DNA of 64,000 nt from Xestospongia muta (GCA_963693285.1 OY848919.1:5056436-5120435), one strand, 5' to 3'. Positions 47,178-59,261 are shown, counted from the stretch's first letter. Notes: generated by a model not told the origin, from the letters alone. Numbers and translations: made by a program.

Positions 47178-48393
47178 CTATTACTTACCATTACTTATTG
47201 TGTATTGATACATACAAATTGTTTGTAGCAATGAAAATATGCTAACTATATAAGACCACAGATTGAATCTACCAGGGGCCACATTCCATCTGATATGATG
47301 ATATATTTGCTGATCATGTCACATCAAAGAGTCTATTTCAACACATTATCAGGAACCTACTCACCATGCTACGTATGGTATAATGACCAATCATAATCTG
47401 TTGCTACTGATACAAGGTCATCTTATAACATAATTAATGAAATGACAATGATTGTAAATTAAAATTAATTGATTTGTTAATAATTTCATTTTAGAATTCC
47501 TTTTTATGTATGATTGTGGATGTAAACACTTTAAGCGTTTTCAATTTGTGTATATAACTGCAATTTGACCATTGTTTAGTTAAGTGGTACAACATTTACA
47601 CAAGTAAAAACATTAATAGAGTTACATTCAATTTTTATAGACTATGTTGAGGATGATCAATTAAGAACTTTCTGTGACAGCAAAAAACAATACACTAAGA
47701 AAATACAATATGTATATAGAAACTGAGTTGACAGCTCATAGACCAGTGTTATGCAATATAGTATTACTCTCAATTTACTTGAGGCAACACAAGCTACCTG
47801 CCAACATTAAGCATTAAAGTATATTATGATTTAGCAAAAATCTTCAGCTTCCTCTTCCCTATAGGGTATAGATGTAGTATTTATTATATCTATTATTTAT
47901 ATGAAAAATCTGATATAAGATAAGTATAATGATGGTACAATTGCCCTCCAGTTTATATACAGTGGAATAGAAAGAGTGTTTTAGTCATATTTATACAAGT
48001 ACCTATATAATGCTGTCTGCTGATATCACCAGCTACTGCCAGTGGGTATCACTAGTTATGAATATTGTATAGAGTGTTGATTACAATCAACTAGAGTCTC
48101 TAAACAACCAATGCATTAATAAAGTATAACAAGTTGGCAGGTCATATGACTAGTGACTAGTAGCATGCAGAAAAGTGAACAAATCCAATATGTTTGTGAT
48201 GCTTAGAAATATTGTGTTAATCTATAACTATTTAAGTCATAAGGAAGAAATTATAATGGGAAGAAATGCTGCTAGGAGTTAAAAAATTTTGATCAATTTT
48301 GAGGAATGTAGTTATTTTCTGCCAGTAAACATTTCAATTGACTATCTGGACCATCCCTACATAGACATTACTACAACATAACTGAACTTATAT

Positions 48394-48420
48394 ATGTATA
48401 TATATATATATATATATATT
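48394..48420. repeat. TA microsatellite in the D 5' flank
   Basis: A TATATATG plus TA run, repeated at 51,617-51,643 in the second copy. The rest of the flank (47,178-48,570) holds no gene that I can support. Confidence 0.8.
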
Positions 48421-48578
48421 CTTTAATATTCATGATTTTATTATAAACTAATACCAAGAGAAAATGTGTCAAAGCCAGGTAGTGATACTTTTCCTGACAC
48501 TAGCTATAATTTTTGCTAATTAACTCAAGGTGTGACTTTTAATTAGAAAAAATAAATAGTTACAATACAATGAGTAGT

Positions 48579-48632
48579 CACGTGCCAGCTGAAGGGAGGG
48601 GCTCCAAACGCGTCTAGGAATCTTCAATAAAT
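48579..48632 (+). promoter_or_regulatory. Proximal promoter of the D/R chimera (CACGTG, ACGCGT)
   Basis: A CACGTG palindrome at 48579-48584 and ACGCGT about 25 bp on lie in a short GC-richer island directly before the ATG. They are identical at 51802-51855 in front of gene D. The role is inferred from position and from sharing CACGTG with the P promoters. Confidence 0.35.
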
Positions 48633-50130
48633 ATGGATAAAGAAAAACCTGATCAGTTAGTGCACTTAAAGAAAAAGTTTAAATATATCCAGCCAGTAGA
48701 TGTAGAACTAAAACTCAACGTCTCCGTGACCCGTAATGATATCATTTCTGATCGTAAAGGGCGTCCACTCAGCAGCAACAGCAGCATTTCAGGAACGGTA
48801 ATTAAACGTAAACCTTTTAATATAAGTATGTATCTGTGCACTCATTTACGATAATGTTAACAGACCTTTGTACTATCAATAAATGTATAACTAATCTTAA
48901 CATTAAGAAAAATTATTGAATTTCCTGCTTTTTTCATTATCTGAACAGGAGAGTGTTGACAAAGGCGTTTCACTGGAAAAAATCAGTTTAGACATGCAAG
49001 GCCAGTCCAGCGGCTTGCCTGAAGCAGCACCACCTCATAAACTTGCTGAGGCTAATGTTAAGAAGGTTATATTAGGTAAATAACGATGAGACTGACACAA
49101 AATACATACAATGACTTTATTTTGAAATACAACATATAAGACATCATAAATTAGTCTTGTTTCTAAATTAATGATTTTAAAAAGTAATAAAAAGTAATAA
49201 ATATGTTTTCTAAGTTATTTTTATATTTTTGTAGATACAACTCCAGAAAAAACTGATTTGCTCATCTTACTTTCACCAATAGCCTTCAAGTGGAGAATTA
49301 TAGGAGATGGCCTTCGAGTGCCAGATGGAAACCTACAATCAATTAAAATGGATGGTAGATTGGATGATGTTGGTCAACTTTCAGAAGTCTTACAAATATG
49401 GATTGATAGACAGCCCTCTGATGAAGATCTTGATAAAACTCAGGATATTTATGAGCTTCCTATTGCAGAAGATGTGGTATGCGATTTTTCAGGTTGTGTA
49501 GTAGATTACAACAATGTAGACTATTATACAAACATAATGACTGCTGCCTGTTCTTTTACAGGTAAAACAATAATTCTTATTACCTATACTTACTCTACAC
49601 TATATATTTCATCACTTACAGCCTCTACTGTTGATGCTATATTTACCACAAGTACCAATATTATACCATCTATCAAATTGACTACTACTACTACTTCTAT
49701 AGTGCCATCTTTACTAGCTACAATAAATACCAAAGATATTGTGATTACCTCAAGTACCACTGTTATACCATCTATTACATGGAGTACTACTAGTTCTATT
49801 GTGACATCTTCACTAGCTACAATAAGTACCAATGATATTGTGATTACCTCAAGTACCACTGTTATACCATCTATTACATGGAATACTACTAGTTCTATAG
49901 AAACATTCACATCTAATACAGTCAGAGCTACTACTGCCAATCCCACAAGTTAGTCTTTAGTTAATTTACTATATATAATGTCAGTCACTTTCTCATACAC
50001 AGATTCTACTTTAATATTGATTACCACATTAATGGTAGTGTTCGGTGTCACTATATTCATTGTTATAGGAGCTGTGTTTGTTATCATTATTGTCTTCTGT
50101 CTCTTTAATCATAAATGGAGAAAAAAGTGA
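48633..50130 (+). CDS. Chimera of death-domain gene D and receptor gene R
   Basis: Exons 48633-48797, 48949-49075 and 49235-49561 (fused), then 49622-49948 and 50003-50130, stay in frame for 357 residues. The first 160 or so residues equal gene D, but its Death domain stops after IWIDRQPSD, about two helices early. The next codon continues receptor exon 3 (EDLDKTQDIYELP), then the Ser/Thr stalk and the membrane segment, ending at NHKWRKK and a TGA. The receptor signal peptide and tyrosine tail are missing. It arose by deletion within a duplicated D-R unit. The product would have a cytosolic half Death domain joined to a former ectodomain, so function is doubtful. It may be a young pseudogene. 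The intact frame and splice sites mean expression is possible. Confidence 0.6.
49696..49893 (+). repeat. Two 99 bp tandem units in the stalk exon of the chimera
   Basis: Each unit encodes 33 residues of the Ser/Thr/Ile stalk, with shared DIVITSSTTVIPSITW. The same pair is at 55192-55389 in R. Confidence 0.8.
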
Positions 50131-50400
50131 GCAGATATTAAACGTATGACATTGGGAGGTTACATTTTCTAAATATTTTAAAAATTGTCCTCATTTGTCT
50201 AATTTTACACACATCTGACTTCACTAAGGAAACATATTTGGATGGTATGTAATTAACATTACTATGTTACCAAATAGTCTACTCACATTACGTTAATTGA
50301 TTTAGTAACATGAAGACATTGAAATAACATTTGTTGGGTTACATATACTACTATGGTATATCTGTAAATAGTAGCCATTTGATTTGTACATAAATTTTGA
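50131..50400. other. Former R intron 5, now downstream of the chimera stop
   Basis: Non-coding, same as 55,623-55,896. Confidence 0.7.
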
Positions 50401-52646
50401 CTATTACTTACCATTACTTATTGTGTATTGATACATACAAATTGTTTGTAGCAATGAAAATATGCTAACTATATAAGACCACAGATTGAATCTACCAGGG
50501 GCCACATTCCATCTGATATGATGATATATTTGCTGATCATGTCACATCAAAGAGTCTATTTCAACACATTATCAGGAACCTACTCACCATGCTACGTATG
50601 GTATAATGACCAATCATAATCTGTTGCTACTGATACAAGGTCATCTTATAACATAATTAATGAAATGACAATGATTGTAAATTAAAATTAATTGATTTGT
50701 TAATAATTTCATTTTAGAATTCCTTTTTATGTATGATTGTGGATGTAAACACTTTAAGCGTTTTCAATTTGTGTATATAACTGCAATTTGACCATTGTTT
50801 AGTTAAGTGGTACAACATTTACACAAGTAAAAACATTAATAGAGTTACATTCAATTTTTATAGACTATGTTGAGGATGATCAATTAAGAACTTTCTGTGA
50901 CAGCAAAAAACAATACACTAAGAAAATACAATATGTATATAGAAACTGAGTTGACAGCTCATAGACCAGTGTTATGCAATATAGTATTACTCTCAATTTA
51001 CTTGAGGCAACACAAGCTACCTGCCAACATTAAGCATTAAAGTATATTATGATTTAGCAAAAATCTTCAGCTTCCTCTTCCCTATAGGGTATAGATGTAG
51101 TATTTATTATATCTATTATTTATATGAAAAATCTGATATAAGATAAGTATAATGATGGTACAATTGCCCTCCAGTTTATATACAGTGGAATAGAAAGAGT
51201 GTTTTAGTCATATTTATACAAGTACCTATATAATGCTGTCTGCTGATATCACCAGCTACTGCCAGTGGGTATCACTAGTTATGAATATTGTATAGAGTGT
51301 TGATTACAATCAACTAGAGTCTCTAAACAACCAATGCATTAATAAAGTATAACAAGTTGGCAGGTCATATGACTAGTGACTAGTAGCATGCAGAAAAGTG
51401 AACAAATCCAATATGTTTGTGATGCTTAGAAATATTGTGTTAATCTATAACTATTTAAGTCATAAGGAAGAAATTATAATGGGAAGAAATGCTGCTAGGA
51501 GTTAAAAAATTTTGATCAATTTTGAGGAATGTAGTTATTTTCTGCCAGTAAACATTTCAATTGACTATCTGGACCATCCCTACATAGACATTACTACAAC
51601 ATAACTGAACTTATATATGTATATATATATATATATATATATTCTTTAATATTCATGATTTTATTATAAACTAATACCAAGAGAAAATGTGTCAAAGCCA
51701 GGTAGTGATACTTTTCCTGACACTAGCTATAATTTTTGCTAATTAACTCAAGGTGTGACTTTTAATTAGAAAAAATAAATAGTTACAATACAATGAGTAG
51801 TCACGTGCCAGCTGAAGGGAGGGGCTCCAAACGCGTCTAGGAATCTTCAATAAATATGGATAAAGAAAAACCTGATCAGTTAGTGCACTTAAAGAAAAAG
51901 TTTAAATATATCCAGCCAGTAGATGTAGAACTAAAACTCAACGTCTCCGTGACCCGTAATGATATCATTTCTGATCGTAAAGGGCGTCCACTCAGCAGCA
52001 ACAGCAGCATTTCAGGAACGGTAATTAAACGTAAACCTTTTAATATAAGTATGTATCTGTGCACTCATTTACGATAATGTTAACAGACCTTTGTACTATC
52101 AATAAATGTATAACTAATCTTAACATTAAGAAAAATTATTGAATTTCCTGCTTTTTTCATTATCTGAACAGGAGAGTGTTGACAAAGGCGTTTCACTGGA
52201 AAAAATCAGTTTAGACATGCAAGGCCAGTCCAGCGGCTTGCCTGAAGCAGCACCACCTCATAAACTTGCTGAGGCTAATGTTAAGAAGGTTATATTAGGT
52301 AAATAACGATGAGACTGACACAAAATACATACAATGACTTTATTTTGAAATACAACATATAAGACATCATAAATTAGTCTTGTTTCTAAATTAATGATTT
52401 TAAAAAGTAATAAAAAGTAATAAATATGTTTTCTAAGTTATTTTTATATTTTTGTAGATACAACTCCAGAAAAAACTGATTTGCTCATCTTACTTTCACC
52501 AATAGCCTTCAAGTGGAGAATTATAGGAGATGGCCTTCGAGTGCCAGATGGAAACCTACAATCAATTAAAATGGATGGTAGATTGGATGATGTTGGTCAA
52601 CTTTCAGAAGTCTTACAAATATGGATTGATAGACAGCCCTCTGATG
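50401..52646. repeat. 2,246 bp direct repeat, copy 2
   Basis: Partner of 47178-49423. This copy continues into the true third exon of D. The 5' flank part (50,401-51,800) has no supported gene. Confidence 0.9.
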
Positions 52647-52792
52647 TCACCTGGCAAAACATCATTGAAGTTGTTGGTGGTCCACTTGTTCAAGTTAAAT
52701 ACAAAGCTATAGACATTAGAAAATTTTTGGAACAAAATCATGTACAAAAAAAGTACATGAATAGAAAGACATTTGCAGAAACATACAAGTAA
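51856..52792 (+). CDS. D: death-domain protein, 208 residues
   Basis: Three exons, 51856-52020, 52172-52298 and 52458-52792, give 208 residues. Exon 1 is basic and polar (MDKEKPDQLVHLKKKFKYI) and includes an Arg-Asn-Asp-rich stretch. Its end at ACG|GTAATT was chosen because the later GTATGT donor would put a stop in exon 2. Exon 2 is a polar linker (MQGQSSGLPEAAPPHKLAEA). Exon 3 is a Death domain (FKWRIIGDGLRVPDGNLQSI, LSEVLQIWIDRQPSD, VTWQNIIEVVGG), complete with all helices. There is no enzyme or membrane segment, so an adaptor or inhibitor role in death-fold signalling is inferred. It lies about 1.5 kb upstream of R on the same strand. Confidence 0.75.
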
Positions 52793-54325
52793 AAGTTGAC
52801 TTAAATTATTGAAGTTTCCAATACATTGTAATATAGCTATTGTGTATATTTATATTTTTTGCTGTTTTTAAAATTAAAAAATGTAAATGCCATAAAATTA
52901 GTGAACTATAGGTCATTCTATTTATATTAAAACTCATAAATTTAATAGATTATGTTGTAATGTTTGGATCTTACACTATGTACTGCATAAGAGTTGTTTG
53001 TTATAATTTATATAATATACACCACTGATTGACTGATAAGTACATTCATAAAGTGTAAAGTAATTGATTTTCAAATTTTAAAAGCATGAATAAAATTATA
53101 TAATCATGTTATAATAAAATATTATGTAATATTACATAATTATTGTTTTAACATGTATATGTGGCATATCAAAGTAGATACTCAATTTTGCTGTTGATAT
53201 CTTATAAATTGGTATTGATAGACAACCCTCTGCATGCATGATGTCACCTGGCAAAGTACCTCTGTTTATAAACTATTATCTAGATTTTTCTTTTTCATTT
53301 CTTTCAATTGCTTGTTTTTCTAGCACCCTTAATAACAACTATTTTTTAGTACTTTAATTACTTAGCATTTACAATATCTGGCATTCCAATGTTATCACAA
53401 TATTGTTGTCCATATAGCATCCTGTGTGTATTATAACATTGTTGAATTTATTCACAAAGACAATGTTACAATGTACAAGTTGTACATACGACTAGTTATT
53501 CTCTCATTATATATTAATTCAATTTTAAATTTTAATCTGATTAACAAGACTAGATGAATGATAAGATGGAAGACCAAGTCCATCTATCTCTACAAAAGGT
53601 GTATGTGATGACATATTCCTTTTTTCCTAGTAATATCCTGATAAAAAATGTGGATTTTTTAAAATTTCAATTAATAAACTTTTCTAATTTTAAATTTTTG
53701 GGTACTATCAATTTTCAAATTTCACTATCTTTGTCCATTAATTTTCAAACTTTGAATACTACAGGATCTTTTGACTAAAAAGTGAGATCAAAAGATCACA
53801 GAGTGCTTTTATATCTAAACTATGGTCAATAGCTAATAATGAGTAATTGATTGCTATAACTACTGGTCAATATACTACATTAATTTCATACATGATCTAC
53901 TACACCTGTATGTAATGGTGATACATATCTTTACCTGACAATCAAAACAACTATTTTATGTACTGTAGTTTATATAGTCAAAGCCATACAAAGATTATGT
54001 ATTGAATTACAACGTAGTATACTTTATTACATGTTAATAGTTAAAAAAGAAATTAAATGACAATAGGGCAGTGATGTTTCCTGATGATTTCATTACTAAT
54101 ACTTTAGCTTCACATGTTTTAAAGGTATACAAAATAACAAATTAAGTAATTAGCTTAGTTTAGTTATAAATACAAATCTTTGAAATTACAAATATTGGCA
54201 AAAGCCTTACAATGTAATTGTTATTCAATATAAAGAGAAGCCATTTTTGACAACCACTATAACATGATATCATAGTGGTAACTATCATGTGATATTGTTT
54301 TATTGTTAGCAATAGTGTTCGAAGG
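52793..54325. other. Intergenic between D and R
   Basis: AT-rich. A short dead copy of the D third exon is at 53,210-53,260 (ATTGATAGACAACCCTCTGC, then GTCACCTGGCAAAG). Sequence at 53,430-53,600 resembles the relic zone at 34,190-34,370. The last 270 bp (54,056-54,325) form the R promoter region and recur upstream of R2 in split form. No other gene seen. Confidence 0.5.
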
Positions 54326-56732
54326 ATGATGATGTTGACAGAGCTTTTGCTGTTGTTTTGTCTTTTTGTCACTGTACCCACTAGAACTACTTGTCCATGT
54401 AGCCAAGGTAAGTATTTTGTAATAAATTCAGATTCTTTGTTATTACAAAAATATATTTTTATTGATACAGCAAATAAAGGTCCTGGACAATACCTAATTA
54501 TTAATGCCAACTGTATAAATAACTCATTTGCTCAAGTATCATGGGAAAAAGATCCCTCAAGTACAATTGAAATAGATCTTGTTTCCATTCAGTATAACTG
54601 TCACAATACCTCTTTAAATGAATTGGTTAGTTAAACTCTATATAACACAGCTACTTGAAATGTTGTGATGTTGCTATTTCCTTATTCATATAATAATGCT
54701 TAGCTCTAGCTTTGGTCTGTAAGCATGACTGTATACTCTATATATATCTTAGAAGTATAATGACTTGTGCTCAAGTAATAATTTACTATAGTTTCATTTA
54801 GTTAGAGTTTCACATCAAGTTTTTTGAGGATATATAAATCTCGATATCTTGTTATTTCTCATCAATTTTCTATATCATATAGCTTCCTGATTACCCCAAA
54901 AAAATAACTTGCTTTGATGAAGATCTTGATAAAACTCAGGATATTTATGAGCTTCCTATTGCAGAAGATGTGGTATGCGATTTTTCAGGTTGTGTAGTAG
55001 ATTACAACAATGTAGACTATTATACAAACATAATGACTGCTGCCTGTTCTTTTACAGGTAAAACAATAATTCTTATTACCTATACTTACTCTACACTATA
55101 TATTTCATCACTTACAGCCTCTACTGTTGATGCTATATTTACCACAAGTACCAATATTATACCATCTATCAAATTGACTACTACTACTACTTCTATAGTG
55201 CCATCTTTACTAGCTACAATAAATACCAAAGATATTGTGATTACCTCAAGTACCACTGTTATACCATCTATTACATGGAGTACTACTAGTTCTATTGTGA
55301 CATCTTCACTAGCTACAATAAGTACCAATGATATTGTGATTACCTCAAGTACCACTGTTATACCATCTATTACATGGAATACTACTAGTTCTATAGAAAC
55401 ATTCACATCTAATACAGTCAGAGCTACTACTGCCAATCCCACAAGTTAGTCTTTAGTTAATTTACTATATATAATGTCAGTCACTTTCTCATACACAGAT
55501 TCTACTTTAATATTGATTACCACATTAATGGTAGTGTTCGGTGTCACTATATTCATTGTTATAGGAGCTGTGTTTGTTATCATTATTGTCTTCTGTCTCT
55601 TTAATCATAAATGGAGAAAAAAGTGAGCAGATATTAAACGTATGACATTGGGAGGTTACATTTTCTAAATATTTTAAAAATTGTCCTCATTTGTCTAATT
55701 TTACACACATCTGACTTCACTAAGGAAACATATTTGGATGGTATGTAATTAACATTACTATGTTACCAAATAGTCTACTCACATTACGTTAATTGATTTA
55801 GTAACATGAAGACATTGAAATAACATTTGTTGGGTTACATATACTACTATGGTATATCTGTAAATAGTAGCCATTTGATTTGTACATAAATTTTGACTAA
55901 AGTAACACATATACAATGTAATAATTATTGAAAGTTCCTTTATATTTATTATAGGATGCAGAAAACTAATAGTGTTATGATTGATTTTGGAAAGGTTAGT
56001 TGTGTATTGTGGTAGTAACATAATGCCTTAGTATATTATCATTAAACTATATAAACCCACTACTACATGTGTTCAACCACACTATAAACATTCCATCAAA
56101 TCACTTACTCTCTTTATTAGGTACTAAATCTTGATGATGTAAAGATGTCAGATAATTTTAGTATCACCGAGTCTGTCATTACTGTTGAACATTGTTTACT
56201 TGAAAAAATACCAAATGCTGCAATTAATCAAAGAGGGTATTCATTATCTGTAAAAGATAATACAACATTCAACAGTGCTCCTTGTCAATTGGAATTAACA
56301 ACATCGCTGCCTTCATATTATATCGAAATGAAACAATTAAAAAATAGTGATGCTACTAGTATTGAATCAAACAAAGATAATGATGAATATTGTGCATCCG
56401 CTCAAATAATTAATTCTTGCATAAATACTGATAGCAATTATTTAGAGATAATCCCAGTGACAAGTCAACTTCCTCATGCTTCCTTAGGTAATGATTCTGG
56501 GTATATAGCCGACCCCAATAATACTTATAATAATGACACAGATTATATTCCAGAAGAAGAATACGACCATGATCAATCATTTGATAACATATTGCAAATT
56601 GACATGGAGGACTTCTTTGATATTGGCAATAGTCCTCAAACTATCTCCAAGGAGTGGACTGCAGATGAAAGTGGTTATATTCATTCTCTAAACCCTAAAG
56701 TGTCGACCATTGCTATAAAATATGATAGCTAA
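54326..56732 (+). CDS. R: single-pass receptor with tyrosine-rich cytoplasmic tail
   Basis: Seven exons, 54326-54407, 54471-54625, 54883-55057, 55118-55444, 55499-55622, 55955-55994 and 56121-56732, fit one frame for 504 residues. Residues 1-20 or so are a signal peptide (MMMLTELLLLFCLFVT). Residues 21-137 form a small ectodomain with eight Cys and N-glycosylation sites. Residues 138-246 are a Ser/Thr/Ile-rich stalk with two 33-residue repeats. The membrane helix is at about 249-280, followed by HKWRKK as stop-transfer. The 220-residue tail has ten or more tyrosines in acidic or hydrophobic settings: YYIEM (YxxM), SNYLEI (ITIM-like), SGYIADP, TDYIPEEEYDHD and SGYIHSL. These look like SH2-docking sites. 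There is no kinase domain. It would signal through cytosolic tyrosine kinases and SH2 proteins. I know no named family for it. Confidence 0.75.
54915..55899. repeat. 985 bp direct repeat, copy 2
   Basis: Partner of 49419-50403, here in its original place inside R. Confidence 0.9.
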
Positions 56733-57850
56733 ATTCAAGTTGATGGTGACATCAATAGTGCTACTGCTGAATCATCATTTTGAGTTCTATTCAGAAATTT
56801 ATCTCTGGAAAGTTTTTATAAGATAACAACTTGTTAGTTTTGTTTTAGCATTAAAAAAAATTGTGATTCAAGTTTATTTACTTGTTTTAATTAAATAAAT
56901 ACAATTATATGTTGAATGTTAAGTAGTGGATAACATTAAAAAGATGGCTATATATAAAAGGTCATATGATATCATGTGATAGTACTAGTTATGACATTGA
57001 TATCATTAATATTAGTAGGTTTCAACATGTGTGATCATTCATTAACATGGCTGCTGCTTGACCAATATTGCACTATTATGCATATCTCTATATTTTATTA
57101 TCAGTTTAACTCTACCAGAACACTATATAATGTATTATACTACTGTGTGTTTTGTCTTGTTATAAATGAGTGGGTGTATCACAGGTGCAGTGATGTCAAT
57201 TAGGGGAAGTTAGAAGACAGCTTGAAAATAATCCTGATAATGTATTGTTAAATGAAATTAATACAAATAAATGTTAGATATGATTACATCAGAAAATGTG
57301 GTCAAACTTCAGGTGAGTAATTGGAATTAAATTGTGAGATAAGATGTCTCTCTCTTTTCTAGGAATTCTGACTTTAAAACAACTACTAAGTTTATCAAAA
57401 AGGCACTGTGTGGTTGTTGTAGTGACAAAGGAAAACTCGCCCTATTAAACCACTAGCTACACTCGATTAGCCTCATGACAATGAAACAAATGAGTACTTT
57501 AGTCAGCATCTAACTTAGGATAGTTATCAATTAATATGAAAAAGTTGTAGTTGTTTGCTACACCCACACGTTATTACAAACTATAGCAAGTGGGCGTATG
57601 TTCTCTAGAGTGTAATTAATAGTTTCATCAGTAGTTTATTGATGACTTAATTAAAGTCATTTACTTGTTGTGGTTTAGTACATATTACATGGACTACCTT
57701 TAAAGTTAGTTGCTTATTAAGATCACTAATTACTGCTATCATAAGCTGGTTTCATATATTGCCATTTTACTGATCTACCTTGTTACAACCTCTCTTACTA
57801 TATGTATCATATTATGCGTCTTACTTCTCTGATGATACAATCTTCTACTT
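56733..57850. other. Intergenic after R
   Basis: AT-rich. It includes a TATA-box-like TATATATAAAAG at 56,948-56,959. A short open stretch at about 57,195-57,280 encodes a coiled-coil-like QLGEVRRQLENNP. These could be the edge of a lost or minor gene. I see no complete coding frame. Confidence 0.4.
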
Positions 57851-57926
57851 CCTAGAGGGAACTCATACTCTACAATGCATGAATATCTTGTAGTGCATAC
57901 TTTGTAGAGTATAAGTTCCCCCTAGG
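57851..57926. repeat. 76 bp hairpin
   Basis: CCTAGAGGGAACTCATACTC with TACAA faces TTTGTAGAGTATAAGTTCCC with CCTAGG, arms of about 25 bp around a 26 bp loop. It looks like a collapsed inverted-repeat element. It lies about 60 bp before a dead P fragment. Confidence 0.6.
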
Positions 57927-57979
57927 TTTGGGAAATTAATTATGAGAAAGTCAATGTTTCATGATTTCTAAAGGTGGAA

Positions 57980-58378
57980 TTCATGCATCCAATTTCTATT
58001 TCACCTACTATAGAATCACTAGGAGCTATTGCCTTTTGGTATGTCATCCATTTTTTCTTCTTTAATTTACTTTGACTAGATTACAATGTACAACAAAGTT
58101 TTCAATGTGTAGTCACTTTAACACGACCTATTCATTGTTTCCTGGTTCTCTTCACGTGTATGACTAACATTCAACCTTCCTTTACTCATTCTATATCCTC
58201 AAAATATGTGTGACGTTTCACTCAGTTTGCTGCTACTTCTCTTAAACTACTCCAATACAGAAAGTGGTACAATCTTACTAATAAAAATGAAACTTGAATA
58301 GCATTTTACTATGAGGGTACATCAAATTACTTTGGTTATCCTCATGCATTTCTAGGTATCTTAGCCATAATCATCTTG
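57980..58378 (+). pseudogene. Second dead P membrane fragment, plus strand
   Basis: Broken frames read ESLGAIAFWYV, MYNKVF, RPIHCF, TNIQPSFTHSIS, FAATSLKLLQY, FYYEGTSNYFGYPHAFLGIL and AIII in the P order, with stops and small deletions. It stops abruptly after the AIII motif, where a piggyBac-like stretch begins. It starts at the same MGSLGAIAFW loop as the fragment at 46,515. Confidence 0.8.
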
Positions 58379-58530
58379 AAGAGATATGTAGTATGTTCTA
58401 ATCAAAAGACTGTTGAGGAGAAGTAAAAGGACACAAAAACATCTGTCCAAAATGTGACGTACACCTTTGCATAGGTGACTTGCTTCAAGTGTTATCATTC
58501 ACTTGTTGACTACAGATGCCCACACTAATT
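58379..58530 (+). mobile_element. Relic of a piggyBac-like transposase C-terminal zinc finger
   Basis: Frames read RYVVCSNQKTVEEK, then a stop, GHKNICPKCDVHLCIGD and, after a frameshift, CFKCYHSL. The Cys/His spacing (CxxC then LCxxxCFxxYH) is that of the cysteine-rich end of piggyBac-family transposases. No other part of the transposase is seen. It directly follows the dead P fragment, so it either marks the breakpoint or was co-transferred. Confidence 0.6.
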
Positions 58531-59260
58531 TCATATCACTTATGTTACCTCCGATATCTCCACTTCTGTCAACACAATCTTCCTCAAACTTTACACATTA
58601 TGTTATACATTATGTCCCCATCATGTGTAGAAATTTTGCAAGTTATTTCAACTTTTTCTAAATAGTTACATTCATAAATGTCACATACACTGTTAACTTT
58701 GTAAAGAATGTTAATTTTTAAAATGTTTATAATTTCATAACTGATGTGTAACTAGCTAATATTATATCCTTTCCTGCCAGAAGAATTGATGAATCAGCAG
58801 TTCAAGCTTCAAGCACCAAGCTGTAAGTGTGATTAATTTATGGTCATTTAAGGTCAAAAAACGTTAATAGATAATTTCTCCTGTCCCCAATTCGGTATTC
58901 AATGAGTTAAATGACTAAATACAAGTTGAACAAGTTAAATGTTTCTGGCATAATTATGAAATGCATTTACAACACAACCAAGTATCATCTAACGCTGTAT
59001 CTGAGGTTATTCCAACACGTACAAAATGATACCATTCCTGGCATTTGTCAAATGCAAACCATTTTATCTTCTTGTCTTTCAGGAAGTTGACACGCACAAT
59101 ATATCTTGAATGAAGTCATCATTGCCTTACATAATGTATGCCTGGTTGTAACAGAAGGAAACACTGTCAGTTCACTGAAGAAAGCATTTTGTCATTTTAA
59201 CTGAAGTATTCATTACCACAGTTTCATAAGTATAATGTAAGTTGGTACAAAGCCAATAGC
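58531..59260. other. Intergenic, no gene seen
   Basis: AT-rich sequence between the piggyBac-like relic and the fold-back repeat. No coding or structural signal that I can support. Confidence 0.5.
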
Positions 59261-59261
59261 A

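Larger units (their letters stand above)
47178..49423. repeat. 2,246 bp direct repeat, copy 1
   Basis: I see no differences from 50401-52646 (offset 3,223) in the parts compared by eye. It contains about 1.4 kb of 5' flank and the first two and a half exons of gene D. Its left edge follows the P relic. Its right edge is the deletion junction at 49419-49423 (TGATG shared by both sides). Confidence 0.9.
49419..50403. repeat. 985 bp direct repeat, copy 1 (part of R)
   Basis: I see no differences from 54915-55899 (offset 5,496) in the parts compared by eye. It covers most of R exon 3, the stalk exon, the membrane exon and following intron sequence. It is joined to the 2.2 kb repeat by TGATG on the left and CTA on the right. 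Confidence 0.9.

Noticed and set aside
49590..49946. 118-codon minus-strand frame over the receptor stalk (also at 55086-55442)
   Set aside because: Antisense of the Ser/Thr repeat; the plus frame is joined to a signal peptide and membrane exon with proper splice sites.
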